Assembly: GCF_002090095.1 (NCBI RefSeq)
Contig: NZ_BBRJ01000002.1
Location: forward strand, 124,001 to 188,000
DNA from: Demequina sp. NBRC 110053
Lineage (GTDB): Bacteria; Actinomycetota; Actinomycetes; Actinomycetales; Demequinaceae
Reading direction: 5' to 3'
DNA: 64,000 bases
The stretch's first letter is position 1; each line of letters begins with the position of its first letter. Below are positions 33,964 through 42,084 of the stretch, piece after piece. Under the pieces are notes generated by a model. That model worked only from the letters and a program-made list of their open reading frames with translations, was not told the DNA's origin and made no database searches. Made by a program: the position numbers and the translations under genes.

Positions 33964-35622
33964 ATGACCCACCCGACCTCATCCGACCAGGCCCGTCCGA
34001 CCGAGTGGTGGAGGACGGCGGTGATCTATCAGATCTATCCGCGGTCGTTCGCGGATGCGTCGGGTGACGGGATCGGGGACCTGGCGGGCATCACGGCGCG
34101 GCTGGACTCGCTTGCGGCATTGGGCGTGGACGCGATCTGGCTGTCGCCGTTCTACACCTCGCCCCAGAAGGACGCGGGCTACGACGTGGCCGACTTCACC
34201 GACGTGGACCCCCTGTTCGGCACGCTCGCCGACTTCGATCGGATGCTCGAGCGCGCCCACGACCTGGGCCTGCGCGTGATCGTCGACATCGTCCCCAACC
34301 ACACCTCCGACGCCCACGCCTGGTTCCAAGCCGCCCGCGCATCGGCCCCAGGCTCACCTGAACGCGCCCGCTACATCGTGCGCGACGGCCGCGGCCCCGA
34401 AGGCGAGCTGCCACCCAACAACTGGGAGTCCGTGTTCGGCGGCCCGGCCTGGACCAGGCTCGACACCACCGACGGCAGCCCCGGCCAGTGGTACCTGCAC
34501 CTGTTCGACTCCTCCCAGCCCGACCTGGACTGGACCAACGAGGAGGTGCGCGCCGAGTTCGACCGCATCCTGCGCTTCTGGCTCGACCGCGGCGTCGACG
34601 GCTTCCGCGTCGACGTCGCCCACGGGCTCGCGAAGCATCCTGACCTTCCCGACTTCGTCATCAGCGAGGACATCGACTCGATGGGCGCAGCCCAGATGGG
34701 TCACCCCGCATGGGCGCAGCAGGGAGTTCACGAGATCTGGCGGCGCTGGCGCTCGGTGGTCGACGAGTACGACGGCGACCGCATCCTCACGGCGGAGGCG
34801 TGGGTCGAGCCGCTGTCGGAGATGGCCGCCTGGGTGCGCCCGGACGAGATGCATCAGGCCTTCAACTTCCCGTACCTCATGACGCCGTGGGACGCGGACG
34901 CCGTGCGGACGGTGATCGACGACTCGCTGGCCGCGTTCGCCTCCGTCGGCGCGCCGAGCACTTGGGTGCTGTCCAACCACGACGTGATCCGCCACCCCTC
35001 GCGCCTGGCGCTGACGGTGCCGAGCCCGCAGGGCCACGGCATCGGCCCGGACTCCCCTGGGCTGCCCGACCCCGCGGTCGCGCAGATGCGGGGGCGAGCA
35101 GCGACGCTTCTGATGCTCGCGCTGCCGGGCTCGGCCTACCTGTTCCAGGGCGAGGAGCTCGGGCTGCCCGAGGTGCTCGACATCCCTGCGGACCGTCGCG
35201 AGGATCCCACCTTCCACCGCACCGGGGGCGAGCGGTACGGCCGCGACGGCTGTCGGGTTCCGCTTCCGTGGGAAGCCGATGCGCCGGCGTTCGGCTTCTC
35301 GCCGAGCGGTGAGTCGTGGCTCCCCCAGCCCGGTTGGTGGGGCGAGTACGCGCGAGACCGGCAGGAGGGCGACCGCGAGAGCTCGCTCGAGCTCTACCGG
35401 GCCGCGCTTGCGGCTCGGCGCGAGCACGGCCTGGCATCGGCGTCGCTCTCGTGGGAGACGACCGATGGCGACGTCCTGATCGCACGGGTGGGCGACGTGA
35501 TGGTCGTGTGCAACTTGTCGACGTCGCCCGTCGACCTGCCGGCGGGCGAGGTCATCGCCGCGTCCGAGCGGCTCGACGACTCGCTGCCGCCCAACGCCGC
35601 CGCCTGGCTCCTGACCACCTGA
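33964..35622 (+). CDS. Alpha-glucosidase, GH13 family
   Basis: A 552-residue cytosolic GH13 enzyme (oligo-1,6-/alpha-glucosidase type) that splits glucose from alpha-linked oligosaccharides. Region I is DIVPNHTSD (108-116), the nucleophile D217 is in GFRVDVAHG, the acid/base E278 is in LTAEAW, and the stabiliser D340 is in LSNHDVIRH. There is no signal peptide. It is paired with the LacI-type regulator downstream, so it is probably induced by a maltose- or isomaltose-like sugar. No sugar transporter gene is adjacent. Confidence 0.92.
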   Translation: MTHPTSSDQARPTEWWRTAVIYQIYPRSFADASGDGIGDLAGITARLDSLAALGVDAIWLSPFYTSPQKDAGYDVADFTDVDPLFGTLADFDRMLERAHDLGLRVIVDIVPNHTSDAHAWFQAARASAPGSPERARYIVRDGRGPEGELPPNNWESVFGGPAWTRLDTTDGSPGQWYLHLFDSSQPDLDWTNEEVRAEFDRILRFWLDRGVDGFRVDVAHGLAKHPDLPDFVISEDIDSMGAAQMGHPAWAQQGVHEIWRRWRSVVDEYDGDRILTAEAWVEPLSEMAAWVRPDEMHQAFNFPYLMTPWDADAVRTVIDDSLAAFASVGAPSTWVLSNHDVIRHPSRLALTVPSPQGHGIGPDSPGLPDPAVAQMRGRAATLLMLALPGSAYLFQGEELGLPEVLDIPADRREDPTFHRTGGERYGRDGCRVPLPWEADAPAFGFSPSGESWLPQPGWWGEYARDRQEGDRESSLELYRAALAARREHGLASASLSWETTDGDVLIARVGDVMVVCNLSTSPVDLPAGEVIAASERLDDSLPPNAAAWLLTT

Positions 35623-35771
35623 GCAGCGCGCCGCCGACTCGCGTCGGTGGCGACTGGGTCGCGGTGCGTCCCGGCGAGCTGGTGCTCTCCTCGAGTCCCG
35701 TGACCGATACGATTCCGGCAGACACCTGCGTCTGGATGGTCCTCTAGCCCACGGCGCCCGAGGAGGAGACG

Positions 35772-36812
35772 ATGGCGAAGATCCAGAAGGTCGCGGAGCT
35801 CGCCGGAGTGTCCACCGCCACCGTGTCGCGCGCCCTCGCGGGCAAGGCGTCGGTGTCGCCGGCGACGCGCCTGCGCGTCGAGGAGGCGGCCAAGGAGCTG
35901 GGCTACGTGGTCTCGGCGAGCGCCTCGAGCCTCGCCTCCGGCCGCACGCGCAACGTCGGGATCGTGACGCCTCAGCTCGACACGTGGTTCTACATGAAGG
36001 TGCTGAGCGGCGCTCAGCACGCGCTGCTCGACGCAGGCTACGACCTCACCCTGTATCACCTCGACGCGAACCCCGACCCCGACGTCTCTTCCGAGACGAA
36101 TCCTCGGCGTCGCCGTCTGTTCGAGGAGTTCCTGCGGCGGAAGCGCGTGGACGCGCTCATCGCCGTCAGCCTCGAGCTCGACAGCGCAGAGGTGGAGAGC
36201 ATGCGCGGGCTCGGCAAGCCGGTCGTCGGCGTCGGCGGTCCCCTCCCTGGGGTGCACACGCTGTCGATCGACGATCACGCCATCGCCCGACTGGCCACCG
36301 ACCACCTCGTGGGGCTCGGTCACCGCCACATCGCGCACATCTCGGGCGACCCGGACTTCGAGCTCGACTTCCACCTCCCCGCTTCGCGGCGCGCGGGGTA
36401 TGAGGAGGCGCTCGCCGATGCCGGCATCGAGGCCGACCCGCTCATGCTGCGCGGCGCCGACTTCACCATCGCGGGAGGCTACGACGCCACCCTCCAGCTG
36501 CTCGGCGACCCCCGCGTGCATCCGACGGCGATCTTCGCGGCATCGGACGAGATGGCGATCGGGGCGATCCTCGCCGCCCGCGACCTGGGCAAGCAGGTTC
36601 CCTCCGACCTGTCCGTGGTCGGCATCGACGGGCACGACCTCGCCGAGTTCTTCTCCCTCACGACCATCGATCAGTTCTCGGAGCTTCAGGGACGGCGAGC
36701 TGTCGATCGGGTGCTACGCGAGCTCGGATCGGGATCCACTGACCCGGAGCATGAGGCTCTGCCGTTCGAGCTGGTCATGCGCCGGTCGACGGCGCCGCCG
36801 CCACGGGCCTAG
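35772..36812 (+). CDS. LacI-family transcriptional regulator
   Basis: A 346-residue repressor. The helix-turn-helix and hinge are at residues 3-60 (KIQKVAELAGVSTATVSRAL at 3-22, then the hinge SASASSLASGRT). The periplasmic-binding-type effector domain follows (VGIVTPQLDTWFY, AIFAASDEMAIGA, DLSVVGIDGHD). It likely controls the adjacent glucosidase and binds a sugar. GAGGAGGAG lies just before ATG 35772, and a TACGAT -10 candidate is at 35708-35713. Its TAG stop shares the bases CTAG with the stop of the convergent gene at 36809. Confidence 0.92.
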   Translation: MAKIQKVAELAGVSTATVSRALAGKASVSPATRLRVEEAAKELGYVVSASASSLASGRTRNVGIVTPQLDTWFYMKVLSGAQHALLDAGYDLTLYHLDANPDPDVSSETNPRRRRLFEEFLRRKRVDALIAVSLELDSAEVESMRGLGKPVVGVGGPLPGVHTLSIDDHAIARLATDHLVGLGHRHIAHISGDPDFELDFHLPASRRAGYEEALADAGIEADPLMLRGADFTIAGGYDATLQLLGDPRVHPTAIFAASDEMAIGAILAARDLGKQVPSDLSVVGIDGHDLAEFFSLTTIDQFSELQGRRAVDRVLRELGSGSTDPEHEALPFELVMRRSTAPPPRA

Positions 36813-37681
36813 CGGCGGCGGCCCCACGCCGCGGCGAGCGCCGCCGCCAGCAATGCCGCCACGAAGGCGCCAGCCGCTGCCCACAGCGATCGCTCCACGA
36901 TCACCGGAGCGGCCTCCTCCGTCAGCGCGTCGCGCCACAGGCTCCCGTAAGCACCATCCACGGCTCCAGGCACGAGCCGGAGGATGGTCTCTGGTCCGAG
37001 CACCGTGATCACCCCGGCCACGATCAGGCAGGCGACGGCGAGAGCGAGAAGCGCCTTCGCGGGGAACCACCGGCGCCGGTGCGAGACGAGAGCGCCCACC
37101 CCGAGCACCGCGAGCCCGCTCCACACCCCCCACGCGGCGAGCCACGCCACGGGACCATAGGCCGCGCGCACGGCGTCGAACCGGTCGGCGCTCAGCACCT
37201 CGACGGCGACGGGCGGCACCGCAGTGTCGGGCACGACGTCGCCGATGACCGGGATGTCATCGATCCGAGCATTCACGGCGCCAGAGACGTCGACGTTCAG
37301 GACCAGCGGGGCGCTCTCGCGATCCGGATCGGTGAGCGCGGCGGCGAACTGCTCGTGCGCGGCGTCCGCCTCCTCGAGCAACGCATCGCGGAAGCCCTCG
37401 GACTCGACCGCGGACTCGAGCGCGCCGCCGATCGCGGACTCGATGAGCGGGCCGTCGAGCGCCACACCTGCGTCCGCCAGAGCGTCGAGCGCCTGCTCCG
37501 TGACCTGTGCCGCGACCTGAGAGCGCACGGCGTCGGAGTCCATCGCACGCTCGGCGAGCGCGCGCACAGCGTCGCCGTCCTCAACGGCCCGGACCACGAT
37601 CGAGCTCACTGCGCCGGCGACGACGAGCAGCACGCCGGCGAGGATGCACAGCGCCGAGACGAGCGTCCGCAGTCCCCTCAT
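36809..37681 (-). CDS. Membrane protein of unknown function coupled to glnE
   Basis: A 290-residue protein with an N-terminal membrane helix (about 6-30), a long, mostly alpha-helical and acidic extracytoplasmic region (about 35-170), and three C-terminal helices (about 175-198, 208-228 and 262-284). No known motif is seen. The pattern (one helix, a helical external domain with repeated Ala/Asp-rich segments, C-terminal helices) resembles many actinobacterial hypothetical proteins. The start ATG 37681 overlaps the glnE stop as ATGA, so translation is coupled to GlnE. It is the third gene of the glnA2-glnE unit. Confidence 0.75.
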   Translation of the reverse strand: MRGLRTLVSALCILAGVLLVVAGAVSSIVVRAVEDGDAVRALAERAMDSDAVRSQVAAQVTEQALDALADAGVALDGPLIESAIGGALESAVESEGFRDALLEEADAAHEQFAAALTDPDRESAPLVLNVDVSGAVNARIDDIPVIGDVVPDTAVPPVAVEVLSADRFDAVRAAYGPVAWLAAWGVWSGLAVLGVGALVSHRRRWFPAKALLALAVACLIVAGVITVLGPETILRLVPGAVDGAYGSLWRDALTEEAAPVIVERSLWAAAGAFVAALLAAALAAAWGRRR

Positions 37682-40671
37682 CCGCCGTCCTCCCATCCGA
37701 AGAACACCCGCTCGGTGACGGCCCTGGCTCTGCGCGTCGCGCGGCCATATCGGTCGAGCAGCTCCGCGCCCGTCTCCGCAGAGTTCATGATCTCGGCGTA
37801 GACCCGCAGCTCGCGCATGTCGCCTGGCAGCACGTCCGGCGTACGGGAGCGGCCTCGCAATGCGATCGCGCCGCGCAGGTCAGTCGCGAGTGCCCAGGCC
37901 CGCTCGAGAACCAGGGCATCCTCAGCCGACAGGAGGCCCTCATCGCGCGCGACGCCGAGTGCCTCGAGCGTCCGAGTGGTGCGCAGGCCTGCGACCTCAT
38001 GAGCATGCTGCAGCTGCAGCAGCTGCACCGTCCACTCCACGTCCGACAGACCGCCGGGGCCGAGCTTCAGGTGGCGGTGCGGGTCCACGCCACGCGGGAG
38101 CCGCTCCGCCTCCATGCGCGCCTTGAGGGTGCGCATCTGCTTGAGCGCGCTCGCCTCCAGCGACTCGGGATAACGCACCGCGTCGATCATCGCCGTGAAG
38201 CGCTCGATGAGGTCGGGGTCCCCCGCGCATGGCCGCGCGCGCAGCAGCGCCTGTGCCTCCCACGGGTCCGACCAGCGCCCGTAGTACTCCGTGCTGGACG
38301 CCAGGGAGCGTGCCAGCGGACCGTTGCGTCCCTCGGGTCGAAGGTCGGCGTCGACCTCGAGCGCCGGCTGCGACATGGGCGACTTGAGAAGTCGCTGCAC
38401 CGTCTGCGCGACCTTCACGGCGAGGCCCGGAGCGCGGTCATTGTCGCCGTCGAACACGAACTGCACGTCGGCATCGGACGTGTACCCCATCTCCTGGCCG
38501 CCGTAGCGGCCCATGGCGACGACCGCGAACGTCAGGGGCAGCTCGTCGAGGCCCTCTGCCCGCGCCACGACAGCGCGGGCGATGCGCACGGCGCCAGCGA
38601 TCAGCACGTCAGCCGCGACCGTCACGGAGCTCGCCGCCTGGACCGAGTCGATGAGGCCGAGCACGTCGGCGGCGGCGGCACGCGCGAGCTCTCGACGTCG
38701 CAGGCTCCGCAGCGCCGTGATGCACTGGTCGGCATCGTCCGATCTGGTCAGGATCGCGTCCGCCTCACGCGCGAGGCGCTCGGGGGCACGGGGGTGGAGC
38801 TGTGCAGGGTCGCCCAGCCATGTCACGTCCTCGGCGGATGACAGCAGCGCGTCCGTCACGTAGACGGACGTGGACAGCAGCCGCGCGAGACTCTCGGCCG
38901 CGGTGCCCGAGTCCCGGAGCATCTTCAGGTACCAGTGAGCATCGCGCAGGAGCTCGGACAGCCTCCTGAACGCGAGCAGGCCCGCGTCGGGATCCGCTCC
39001 CTGCGCGAACCAGCCGATCATCGCCGGCAGCAGCTGGCGCTGAATCGAGGCGCGGCGCGACACGCCCTCCGTCAGCGCCGTGATGTGGCGGAGCGCCGCC
39101 TGGGGGTCGTCGAATCCCACGGCGGACAGGCGGTCGCGAGCCGCGACGTCGTCGAGGCTGGCCTCGTCCGCGCTGAGGGAGGCCACGACGGGCAGGATGG
39201 GCCGGTAGAACATGTCGAGGTGCATGCCGCGCACATCGCGCCTGGTGTCCTGCCACACCTCGTCCATGTACTCGACGGTCGCGAAGCCGGAGGCGCGCGC
39301 GAGCACGCGCTTCGCGTCGGCGTGCTCCGGCATCAGGTGGGTGCGCTGCAGCTTGCGCAGCTGCAGGCGGTGCTCCCACACGCGCAGCTGCCGGTACGAG
39401 CGGTCCATCTTGGCGGCATCCGGTCGGCCCACGTATCCTCCTGCTCGCAGCGCCGAGAGCGCCTCGAGCGTGGTGCGCGAGCGCAGGGACTCGTCGTGGC
39501 GCCCGTGCACGAGCTGCAGCAGCTGGACCGTGAACTCGACGTCGCGCAGCCCGCCGGGGCCGAGCTTGATCTGTCGGTCGCTCTCGTGCGAGGGAACGTG
39601 TTCCTCGACGCGCTTGCGCATCGCCTGCGCGCTCTGCACGAACCCCTCGCGCTCGACGGCCTTCCACACCAGCGGGCTCATGGCCTCGACGTACTGCCTG
39701 CCGACCTCCGCGTCGCCCGCGATCGGCCGGGCCTTGAGCAGCGCCTGGAACTCCCAGGTCTCCGCCCAGCGCTCGTAGTAGGCCAGGTGCGAGGAGACCG
39801 CGCGCACCAGCGCGCCATCCTTGCCCTCCGGCCGCAGGTTCGCGTCCACCTCCCACAGGGCGGGTTCCGCTCCCGGCCGGTCGCACGCCCTGGACGCGGC
39901 GCTCGCGAGCCGGGTGGCCACCTTCGTGGCGCGTGCATCGTCGGCGCCCTCGGCTGGCTCGGCGGCGAAGATGACGTCGACGTCGGAGACATAGTTGAGC
40001 TCGCGGCCGCCGCACTTGCCCATGCCGATGATCGCGAGTCGGGTGAGGGCATGGTCGGGCTCGTTCGCGCGCGCGATCGCGAGCCCGGCCTCGAGCGCCG
40101 CGCCGGCGAGGTCGGCGAGCGCCGCCGCGACGTCGGGAAGGATCGCCGTCGGCTGGGCCGCGAACAGGTCCTCGGCGGCGATGCGCATGAGCTGGCGTCG
40201 GTACGCGATGCGCATCGCACCCACCGCGTCGCCATCCATCGTCGCGACCGGCGCGTCGTGATCCGGGTCGGCGCCCACGGCCGCGAGCAGCACCCGGCGC
40301 TGGTCGACGGCGGTGAAGGACTCGTCCTCGGGCCACTGGGCGAAGTCCGCGATGTACTCCGGGTGGCGCACGAGGAAGTCTCCGAGCGCGATGGACGCTC
40401 CCAGCAGCACGCCCAGCTTGGCCCCGGCTCGCGTCTCGCGCAGCTCGACGAGCGAGTCGAGCACGCCGGCGTCGCGAGCGGACTCGGCGACGCGCAGCAG
40501 CTGCAGGAGTCCCGCGTCGGGGTCGGCGAGATACGACAGGGCGGTCGCTGGATCCTCGAGCGTGGCGCCGGTGATCTGCCCGAGCTCGGACAGCAGCGTC
40601 TGGGCCCGCGAGGCGTCGGCGACGCCCGCGCGCCGCAGCCGGGTCGCGAAGGAGACCTCGCGCGTGCTCAC
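37678..40671 (-). CDS. glnE: Bifunctional glutamine synthetase adenylyltransferase/adenylyl-removing enzyme
   Basis: A 997-residue regulator that adds AMP to, and removes it from, GlnA1. Two nucleotidyltransferase domains are visible. The N-terminal deadenylylating one has GMGKCGGRELNYVSDVD (216-232); the C-terminal adenylylating one has AMGRYGGQEMGYTSDAD at about 717-735. The GlnD_UR_UTase-like helical parts follow each (LGPGGLRDVEFTVQLLQL and LGPGGLSDVEWTVQLLQL). GTG 40671 is taken as the start, 5 nt after the glnA2 stop; a much longer frame runs antisense through glnA2 but has no support. The target tyrosine is present in GlnA1 (Y404) but not in GlnA2. Confidence 0.96.
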   Translation of the reverse strand: MSTREVSFATRLRRAGVADASRAQTLLSELGQITGATLEDPATALSYLADPDAGLLQLLRVAESARDAGVLDSLVELRETRAGAKLGVLLGASIALGDFLVRHPEYIADFAQWPEDESFTAVDQRRVLLAAVGADPDHDAPVATMDGDAVGAMRIAYRRQLMRIAAEDLFAAQPTAILPDVAAALADLAGAALEAGLAIARANEPDHALTRLAIIGMGKCGGRELNYVSDVDVIFAAEPAEGADDARATKVATRLASAASRACDRPGAEPALWEVDANLRPEGKDGALVRAVSSHLAYYERWAETWEFQALLKARPIAGDAEVGRQYVEAMSPLVWKAVEREGFVQSAQAMRKRVEEHVPSHESDRQIKLGPGGLRDVEFTVQLLQLVHGRHDESLRSRTTLEALSALRAGGYVGRPDAAKMDRSYRQLRVWEHRLQLRKLQRTHLMPEHADAKRVLARASGFATVEYMDEVWQDTRRDVRGMHLDMFYRPILPVVASLSADEASLDDVAARDRLSAVGFDDPQAALRHITALTEGVSRRASIQRQLLPAMIGWFAQGADPDAGLLAFRRLSELLRDAHWYLKMLRDSGTAAESLARLLSTSVYVTDALLSSAEDVTWLGDPAQLHPRAPERLAREADAILTRSDDADQCITALRSLRRRELARAAAADVLGLIDSVQAASSVTVAADVLIAGAVRIARAVVARAEGLDELPLTFAVVAMGRYGGQEMGYTSDADVQFVFDGDNDRAPGLAVKVAQTVQRLLKSPMSQPALEVDADLRPEGRNGPLARSLASSTEYYGRWSDPWEAQALLRARPCAGDPDLIERFTAMIDAVRYPESLEASALKQMRTLKARMEAERLPRGVDPHRHLKLGPGGLSDVEWTVQLLQLQHAHEVAGLRTTRTLEALGVARDEGLLSAEDALVLERAWALATDLRGAIALRGRSRTPDVLPGDMRELRVYAEIMNSAETGAELLDRYGRATRRARAVTERVFFGWEDGG

Positions 40672-40676
40672 GTCAG

Positions 40677-42011
40677 CTAGAGGACGGGCAGGTACTGCTC
40701 GAGCTCGAACGGCGTCACCTGCGCCCGGTACGACTCCCACTCGGCCCGCTTGTTGCGCAGGACGAAGTTGAACACCCGCTCGCCCAGCGTCTCCGCGACC
40801 AGCTCCGAGCGCTCCATGACCTCGACCGCCTGGGACAGCGAGGCCGGCAGCGGCTCGTAGCCCATCGCGCGGCGCTCGGCCGGGCTGAGCTCCCACACGT
40901 CGTCCTCGGCGCCGTCGGGCAGCTCGAGGCCCTCCTCGATGCCCTTCATCCCGGCTGCGAGCAGCACCGAGAACGCGAGGTACGGGTTGGTCGCCGAGTC
41001 CATCGCGCGATACTCGACCCGCGTCGACTGGCCCTTCCCCGGCTTGTGGATCGGGATGCGCACCAGCGCCGAGCGGTTGTTGGATCCCCAGCACACGAAG
41101 GACGGCGCCTCGGCCCCTCCCCACAGGCGCTTGTACGAGTTGACGTATTGGTTCGTGATCGCGCTGATCTCGGGAGCGTGCTTGAGGAGCCCAGCGATGA
41201 ACTGACGCGCCACAGGCGACAGCTGGTGATCGGCGCCGGCCTCGTAGAACGCGTTGCGGTCGCCCTCGAACAGGCTCATGTGGGTGTGCATGCCGGAGCC
41301 GGGGCCGTTGGCAAGCGGCTTGGGCATGAAGGAGGCGAACACTCCCTGCTCGAGCGCCACCTCCTTGATGACCGTGCGGAACGTCATGATGTTGTCGGCG
41401 GTGGTGAGCGCATCCGCATACCGCAGGTCGATCTCGTTCTGGCCCGGTCCCGCCTCGTGATGGCTGAACTCGACGGAGATGCCCATCGACTCGAGCATCG
41501 TGATCGCCTCGCGGCGGAAGTTGTGGGCCGTGCCGCGCGGCACGTTGTCGAAGTAGCCGGCCTGGTCGACCGGGCGAGGCGGCTTGCCTGCCTCGGGCTT
41601 CTCGAACAGGTAGAACTCGATCTCGGGGTGCGTGTAGAACGTGAAGCCCTGCTCGGACGCCTTGTCGAGGTTGCGCTTGAGCACCTGACGCGGGTCGGAC
41701 AGCGCGGGCTCGCCGTCGGGAGTCGAGATGTCGCAGAACATGCGCGCCACGCCTTGGCTCGCACCCCGCCACGGCAGGATCTGGAACGTCGACGGGTCGG
41801 GCTCGGCAAGCATGTCGGCCTCCGACACACGGGTGAGGCCCTCGACGGCCGAACCATCGAAGCCGATCCCCTCGGCGAAGGCGTTCTCCAGCTCGGCCGG
41901 CGCGATCGCGACCGACTTGAGCACGCCCAGCACATCCGTGAACCACAGGCGGATGAACCGGATGTCCCGCTCCTCGACGCTGCGGAGCACGTATTCCTGC
42001 TGCTTGTCCAT
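40677..42011 (-). CDS. glnA2: Glutamine synthetase GlnA2 (no adenylylation site)
   Basis: A 444-residue type I-alpha glutamine synthetase. Active-site segments are present: GFDGSAVEGL, HPEIEFYLFE, FSHHEAGPGQNEIDLR, GPGSGMHTHMS and NSYKRLWGGAEAP. The segment that carries the adenylylated Tyr in GlnA1 reads DVWELSPAE here, with Trp at about residue 373, so GlnE cannot modify it there. GlnA2-type proteins often replace GlnA1 under other conditions or act on polyamines; the substrate cannot be told from the sequence. It is the first gene of the unit glnA2-glnE-36809. Confidence 0.93.
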   Translation of the reverse strand: MDKQQEYVLRSVEERDIRFIRLWFTDVLGVLKSVAIAPAELENAFAEGIGFDGSAVEGLTRVSEADMLAEPDPSTFQILPWRGASQGVARMFCDISTPDGEPALSDPRQVLKRNLDKASEQGFTFYTHPEIEFYLFEKPEAGKPPRPVDQAGYFDNVPRGTAHNFRREAITMLESMGISVEFSHHEAGPGQNEIDLRYADALTTADNIMTFRTVIKEVALEQGVFASFMPKPLANGPGSGMHTHMSLFEGDRNAFYEAGADHQLSPVARQFIAGLLKHAPEISAITNQYVNSYKRLWGGAEAPSFVCWGSNNRSALVRIPIHKPGKGQSTRVEYRAMDSATNPYLAFSVLLAAGMKGIEEGLELPDGAEDDVWELSPAERRAMGYEPLPASLSQAVEVMERSELVAETLGERVFNFVLRNKRAEWESYRAQVTPFELEQYLPVL

Positions 42012-42072
42012 GTGCCCATCCTGCCGCAACTGTGTGTCATCCGGGTAACGTGACCGGCCGAGCGCCGCGGGC

Positions 42073-42078
42073 TACGCT
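42073..42078 (+). promoter_or_regulatory. nadE: -10 box for a probable leaderless mRNA (nadE)
   Basis: TACGCT followed by 6 nt and ATG 42085; no Shine-Dalgarno sequence. Confidence 0.5.
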
Positions 42079-42084
42079 GACGCC

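Noticed and set aside
23454-36812. The inserted blocks as a recent genomic island
   Set aside because: Base composition and codon use resemble the neighbours, and there are no direct repeats, tRNA ends or integrase or transposase genes at the borders.
37678-41946. A 1422-codon minus-strand frame suggesting a very large GlnE
   Set aside because: The extra part is a shifted frame of glnA2 on the same strand; the real start GTG 40671 follows the glnA2 stop.
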